Assembly (NCBI GenBank): GCA_044506565.1
Contig: JBIQKN010000013.1
Span: 1 to 50,179, forward strand
Length of the DNA stretch: 50,179 nucleotides
From: Croceibacterium_A sp044506565
Lineage (GTDB): Bacteria > Pseudomonadota > Alphaproteobacteria > Sphingomonadales > Sphingomonadaceae
Direction of reading: 5' to 3'
The position numbers and the translations under genes were made by a program. Of the stretch, positions 46,253-50,179 are shown in pieces; the first letter of the stretch is position 1; each line of letters opens with the position of its first letter. Under the pieces are notes generated by a model. That model worked only from the letters and a program-made list of their open reading frames with translations. It made no database searches and was not told where the DNA came from.

Positions 46253-46588
46253 CGCGCGACCATCGCCGCGAACTGCGCCGGGTCGAACAAGTGCGCGAAG
46301 CGCGGATCCAGCACCACCGGCGACGGCGGCCAGGCCATCACCGTAGCAGAGCCCCGGCATCGTCGCCTGCCGGTCGGCCCGATCGCGATCGAAGCGCCGT
46401 GAGCGAACGTGGTCGGCGACCGAGGCGCAGCCAGCCGTGGCAGTCGGCTTACCCGGCTGGAGAGGCAGGCGCCTTTGATGGACCTCAATTCGCCATCTCC
46501 GTAAATACCCCAATGCCGCCGCGCCGGTTCTGAGCCGATGGGCGGTACCGACCGTAAGGATTCGAAAGAAGGACCAGGGGCGCACGCG
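46253..46588. other. 336-bp region between the kinase gene and ccoN
   Basis: It contains the FNR/FixK-like box and should hold the cbb3 operon promoter. A minus-strand reading here ending VVLDPRFAHLFDPAQFAAMVAR in parts looks somewhat protein-like, but it has no credible start and no family I recognise. It might be the remnant of a decayed gene. Confidence 0.35.
46475..46488. promoter_or_regulatory. FNR/FixK-type box upstream of ccoN
   Basis: TTGAT-GGAC-CTCAA matches the anaerobox TTGAT-N4-ATCAA at all but one position. It lies about 100 bp before the ccoN start codon. Genes for cbb3 oxidase are commonly induced at low oxygen through this box. Confidence 0.6.
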
Positions 46589-48244
<1,656 letters not shown>

Positions 48245-48256
48245 GAAGACTTCGAA

Positions 48257-49003
48257 ATGGGATTTACCGAGCAGCACAAGAAGATCGAGCGCAACGTTAC
48301 GCTCCTCGGCGTGTTCGCGTTCGTCGCGGTCGTCATCGGCGGCGTGGTCGAGATCGCACCGTTGTTCTGGATCGACAACACGATCGAGAAGGTCGAGGGC
48401 ATGCGGCCCTACACCCCGCTCGAGCAGGCCGGCCGCGACATCTACGTCCGCGAAGGCTGCTACACCTGCCACAGCCAGATGATCCGCCCGTTCCGCGACG
48501 AGGTGGAGCGCTACGGCCACTATTCGCTCGCCGCCGAGAGCATGTACGACCACCCGTTCCAGTGGGGCTCGAAGCGCACGGGGCCGGATCTCGCGCGGGT
48601 TGGCGGGCGCTATTCCGACGAGTGGCACGTGCAGCACCTGAAGGACCCGCGCTCGGTCGTTCCCGAGAGCATCATGCCGACTTACGCGTTTCTCGCCGAG
48701 ACCGACCTCGAGACCGCCAACGCCGCGGACCGGCTGCGCGCGCTGCGCCGGGTCGGCGTGCCGTACACCGCGAAGGACATCGAGAACGCCGTGCTCGACA
48801 TCCGCGCGCAGGGCGATCCCGACGCCGATGCCGGCGACCTCGCCGAGCGGTATCCGAAGGTCCAGCGGCGCGATTTCGACGGAAACCCGTCGCGCCTGAC
48901 GGAAATGGACGCGCTGGTGGCCTATCTGCAGATGCTCGGCACGCTGGTCGACGTGAATGCCGCCGCGGCGCAGGAGGAACTGGCAGGGGAGAAGGGCCGG
49001 TGA
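48257..49003 (+). CDS. ccoO: cbb3-type cytochrome c oxidase subunit II (monoheme cytochrome c)
   Basis: 248 residues. One N-terminal membrane anchor (VTLLGVFAFVAVVIGGVVEI) is followed by the heme-binding motif CYTCHSQMIRP in the family context YVREGCYTC. The downstream block HPFQWGSKRTGPDLARVGGRYSDEWH and the IMPTYAF axial-Met region are typical. It passes electrons from CcoP or soluble cytochromes to CcoN. The ccoN gap is 12 bp; the stop codon overlaps ccoQ (GTGA). Confidence 0.96.
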   Translation: MGFTEQHKKIERNVTLLGVFAFVAVVIGGVVEIAPLFWIDNTIEKVEGMRPYTPLEQAGRDIYVREGCYTCHSQMIRPFRDEVERYGHYSLAAESMYDHPFQWGSKRTGPDLARVGGRYSDEWHVQHLKDPRSVVPESIMPTYAFLAETDLETANAADRLRALRRVGVPYTAKDIENAVLDIRAQGDPDADAGDLAERYPKVQRRDFDGNPSRLTEMDALVAYLQMLGTLVDVNAAAAQEELAGEKGR

Positions 49004-49176
49004 GCGGGCACTCGACTTACGAGACCTTGCGCCACCTGGCCGACAGTTGGGGCCTGCTGGCGATGCTGGTCGCTTTCGTCGCTTTCGTCGCCTGGCCGCT
49101 GAGGCCGGGCGCGCGGCGGCACAACGAAGAGGCCGCACAGGTGATTTTCAAGGACGACGACGATGGCGAGCTCTGA
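49000..49176 (+). CDS. ccoQ: cbb3-type oxidase small subunit IV
   Basis: 58 residues from a GTG overlapping the ccoO stop codon. One membrane span (WGLLAMLVAFVAFVAWPL) is followed by a basic and then acidic tail (ARRHNEEAAQVIFKDDDDGEL), as usual for CcoQ/FixQ, which stabilises the oxidase. It overlaps ccoP by 14 bp. Confidence 0.88.
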   Translation: MSGHSTYETLRHLADSWGLLAMLVAFVAFVAWPLRPGARRHNEEAAQVIFKDDDDGEL

Positions 49177-50092
49177 CCCCCGCCCGGGTGCCGGCAGGCG
49201 AATCGACGAGCCGACCGGGACGGAGACCGTCGGCCACGAGTGGGACGGCATCGAGGAACTCGATACGCCGATGCCGCGCTGGTGGCTGTGGACCTTTTAC
49301 CTGACGATCGTCTGGGGGCTGGTCTACGTGGTGCTCTACCCTGCGTGGCCCTTGGTCACCCAGGCGACCGAGGGCGTGCTCGGCTGGTCGAGCCGCGGCC
49401 AGCTGGCCGACGAGATGGCCCGCGAAAGCGAGCGCAAGGCACCGATCCTCGCCGCGCTGGCGCAGGTTCCGATCGAGCGGCTACCCGAGGACAGCGAACG
49501 GATGCGCGCGGCCATCGCCGGCGGCCGGGCGGCGTTCAAGGTCAACTGCGTGCAATGCCACGGCGCCGGCGCCGCGGGCGGCCCGGGCTATCCCAATCTC
49601 AATGACGACGACTGGCTGTGGGGCGGCGATCTCAAGGCGATCGAGTACACGCTGCTCAAGGGCATCCGCCAGCCGGGTGTCGACGACACGCGCCAGAGCC
49701 TGATGCCGGCGTTCGACGGTTTCCTCACCGCCGAGCAGATCGGCCAGGTCGCCGACCACGTGCTCAGCCTGTCGGGCAAGGCGAGGCCGAACCCGGCCGG
49801 GGCGCAGGTCTTCGCCGACAACTGCGCGCTGTGCCACGGACCGCAGGGCGGCGGCGACCGCACGCTCGGCGCTCCGAACCTCGCCGATGCCATCTGGCTC
49901 TACGGCGGCACCCGCGAGCAGGTCGTGCAGCAGATCCGCGCGCCGCGCCACGGGGTCATGCCGGCCTGGGAGCACCGCCTCGATCCGGTGACCATCAAGA
50001 TGCTCGCCGCCTATGTCCATTCGCTCGGGGGAGGCGAGAACTTCGTGGAGGTCGCCGCCGATCCGGCGGTAGCAGTTGATGAGCAGCCCTGA
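49163..50092 (+). CDS. ccoP: cbb3-type cytochrome c oxidase subunit III (diheme cytochrome c)
   Basis: 309 residues. The N-terminal part has the CcoP signature HEWDGIEELDTPMPRWWLWTFY running into the membrane anchor. Two cytochrome c domains follow, with CVQCH (about residue 130) and CALCH (about residue 220). The ALLKGIRQPG/ MPAF and GVMPAWEHRL segments hold the axial Met residues. It receives electrons from periplasmic donors. The start lies inside ccoQ. The end overlaps the start of the next reading frame at 50079. Confidence 0.96.
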   Translation: MASSDPRPGAGRRIDEPTGTETVGHEWDGIEELDTPMPRWWLWTFYLTIVWGLVYVVLYPAWPLVTQATEGVLGWSSRGQLADEMARESERKAPILAALAQVPIERLPEDSERMRAAIAGGRAAFKVNCVQCHGAGAAGGPGYPNLNDDDWLWGGDLKAIEYTLLKGIRQPGVDDTRQSLMPAFDGFLTAEQIGQVADHVLSLSGKARPNPAGAQVFADNCALCHGPQGGGDRTLGAPNLADAIWLYGGTREQVVQQIRAPRHGVMPAWEHRLDPVTIKMLAAYVHSLGGGENFVEVAADPAVAVDEQP

Positions 50093-50179
50093 GGCCGGAT
50101 CCGGACAACAGGTCCGCGCCGCCATAGCGAACCTCAACGCGGAGGCGCGGCCGCCGGAGCCGCCGCGCCCCCGCCTGTT
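50079..50179 (+). CDS. Start of a further gene after ccoP (cut by window end; possibly ccoG)
   Basis: ATG 50079 overlaps the ccoP C-terminus and the frame stays open to the window edge (33 residues, starting MSSPEAGSGQQVRAAIANLN, then rich in Pro and Arg). In most genomes ccoNOQP is followed by ccoG, a membrane iron-sulfur accessory protein. The visible residues neither prove nor exclude this. Confidence 0.4.
   Translation, partial: MSSPEAGSGQQVRAAIANLNAEARPPEPPRPRL

Overview
The window is high-GC DNA, roughly two thirds G+C by eye, from an alphaproteobacterium, most likely of the order Sphingomonadales. The best single clue is a circularly permuted two-piece tmRNA gene on the minus strand around 11.8-12.1 kb. 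It encodes the tag ANDNEALALAA, which matches what I recall of sphingomonad tags. The pdxA-rsmA pair, the short astA/astB operon, a LigE-like glutathione transferase and a ccoNOQP operon fit the same group. Genes are tightly packed, with many ATGA/GTGA overlaps.

Layout. 0-1.5 kb: end of pdxA, then rsmA. 1.6-4.6 kb (minus): a four-gene exported-protein operon of DUF6152, two tandem paralogues with a WEGDTLV motif, and an SMP-30/gluconolactonase-like propeller. 4.7-11.7 kb: lipid kinase, malate synthase G, then an arginine succinyltransferase pathway operon led by an M20 hydrolase. 11.7-12.7 kb: ssrA flanked by heptamer arrays, and mscL. 12.9-16.6 kb: LemA, two TPM-domain proteins, a Nudix hydrolase and a ketopantoate-reductase-like protein. 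16.8-19.4 kb: LigE-like GST, a 2-hydroxyacid dehydrogenase and glycerate kinase.

19.6-37.3 kb is the distinctive part. It holds four secreted PQQ-type quinoproteins, one with an N-terminal cytochrome c. Mixed among them are two more WEGDTLV-type exported proteins, a second DUF6152 protein, an exported VOC protein, an exported type-B carboxylesterase, two small c-type cytochromes, a HupE-like membrane protein, a membrane-anchored protein and a pair of related four-helix membrane proteins. I read it as a periplasmic oxidation system of unknown substrate. Two of its divergent intergenic regions carry the same 37-bp, four-half-site palindromic motif, which suggests a shared regulator. No PQQ-synthesis genes are in the window.

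37.4-46.3 kb is a signalling block: a single-domain response regulator, small membrane proteins of DUF5985 type, a possible regulator, a 1785-residue poly-HAMP hybrid kinase with eight in-register 276-bp repeats, and a REC-kinase-REC protein. 46.6-50.1 kb encodes the cbb3 oxidase (ccoNOQP) behind an FNR/FixK-like box. This is a plausible terminal sink for electrons from the quinoproteins. The window ends just inside another gene.

Non-coding structure includes heptamer (CTGCCTA-type) arrays, two MITE-like elements with nested palindromes, one strong terminator, and a hairpin that covers the ribosome-binding site of the cytochrome-quinoprotein fusion.
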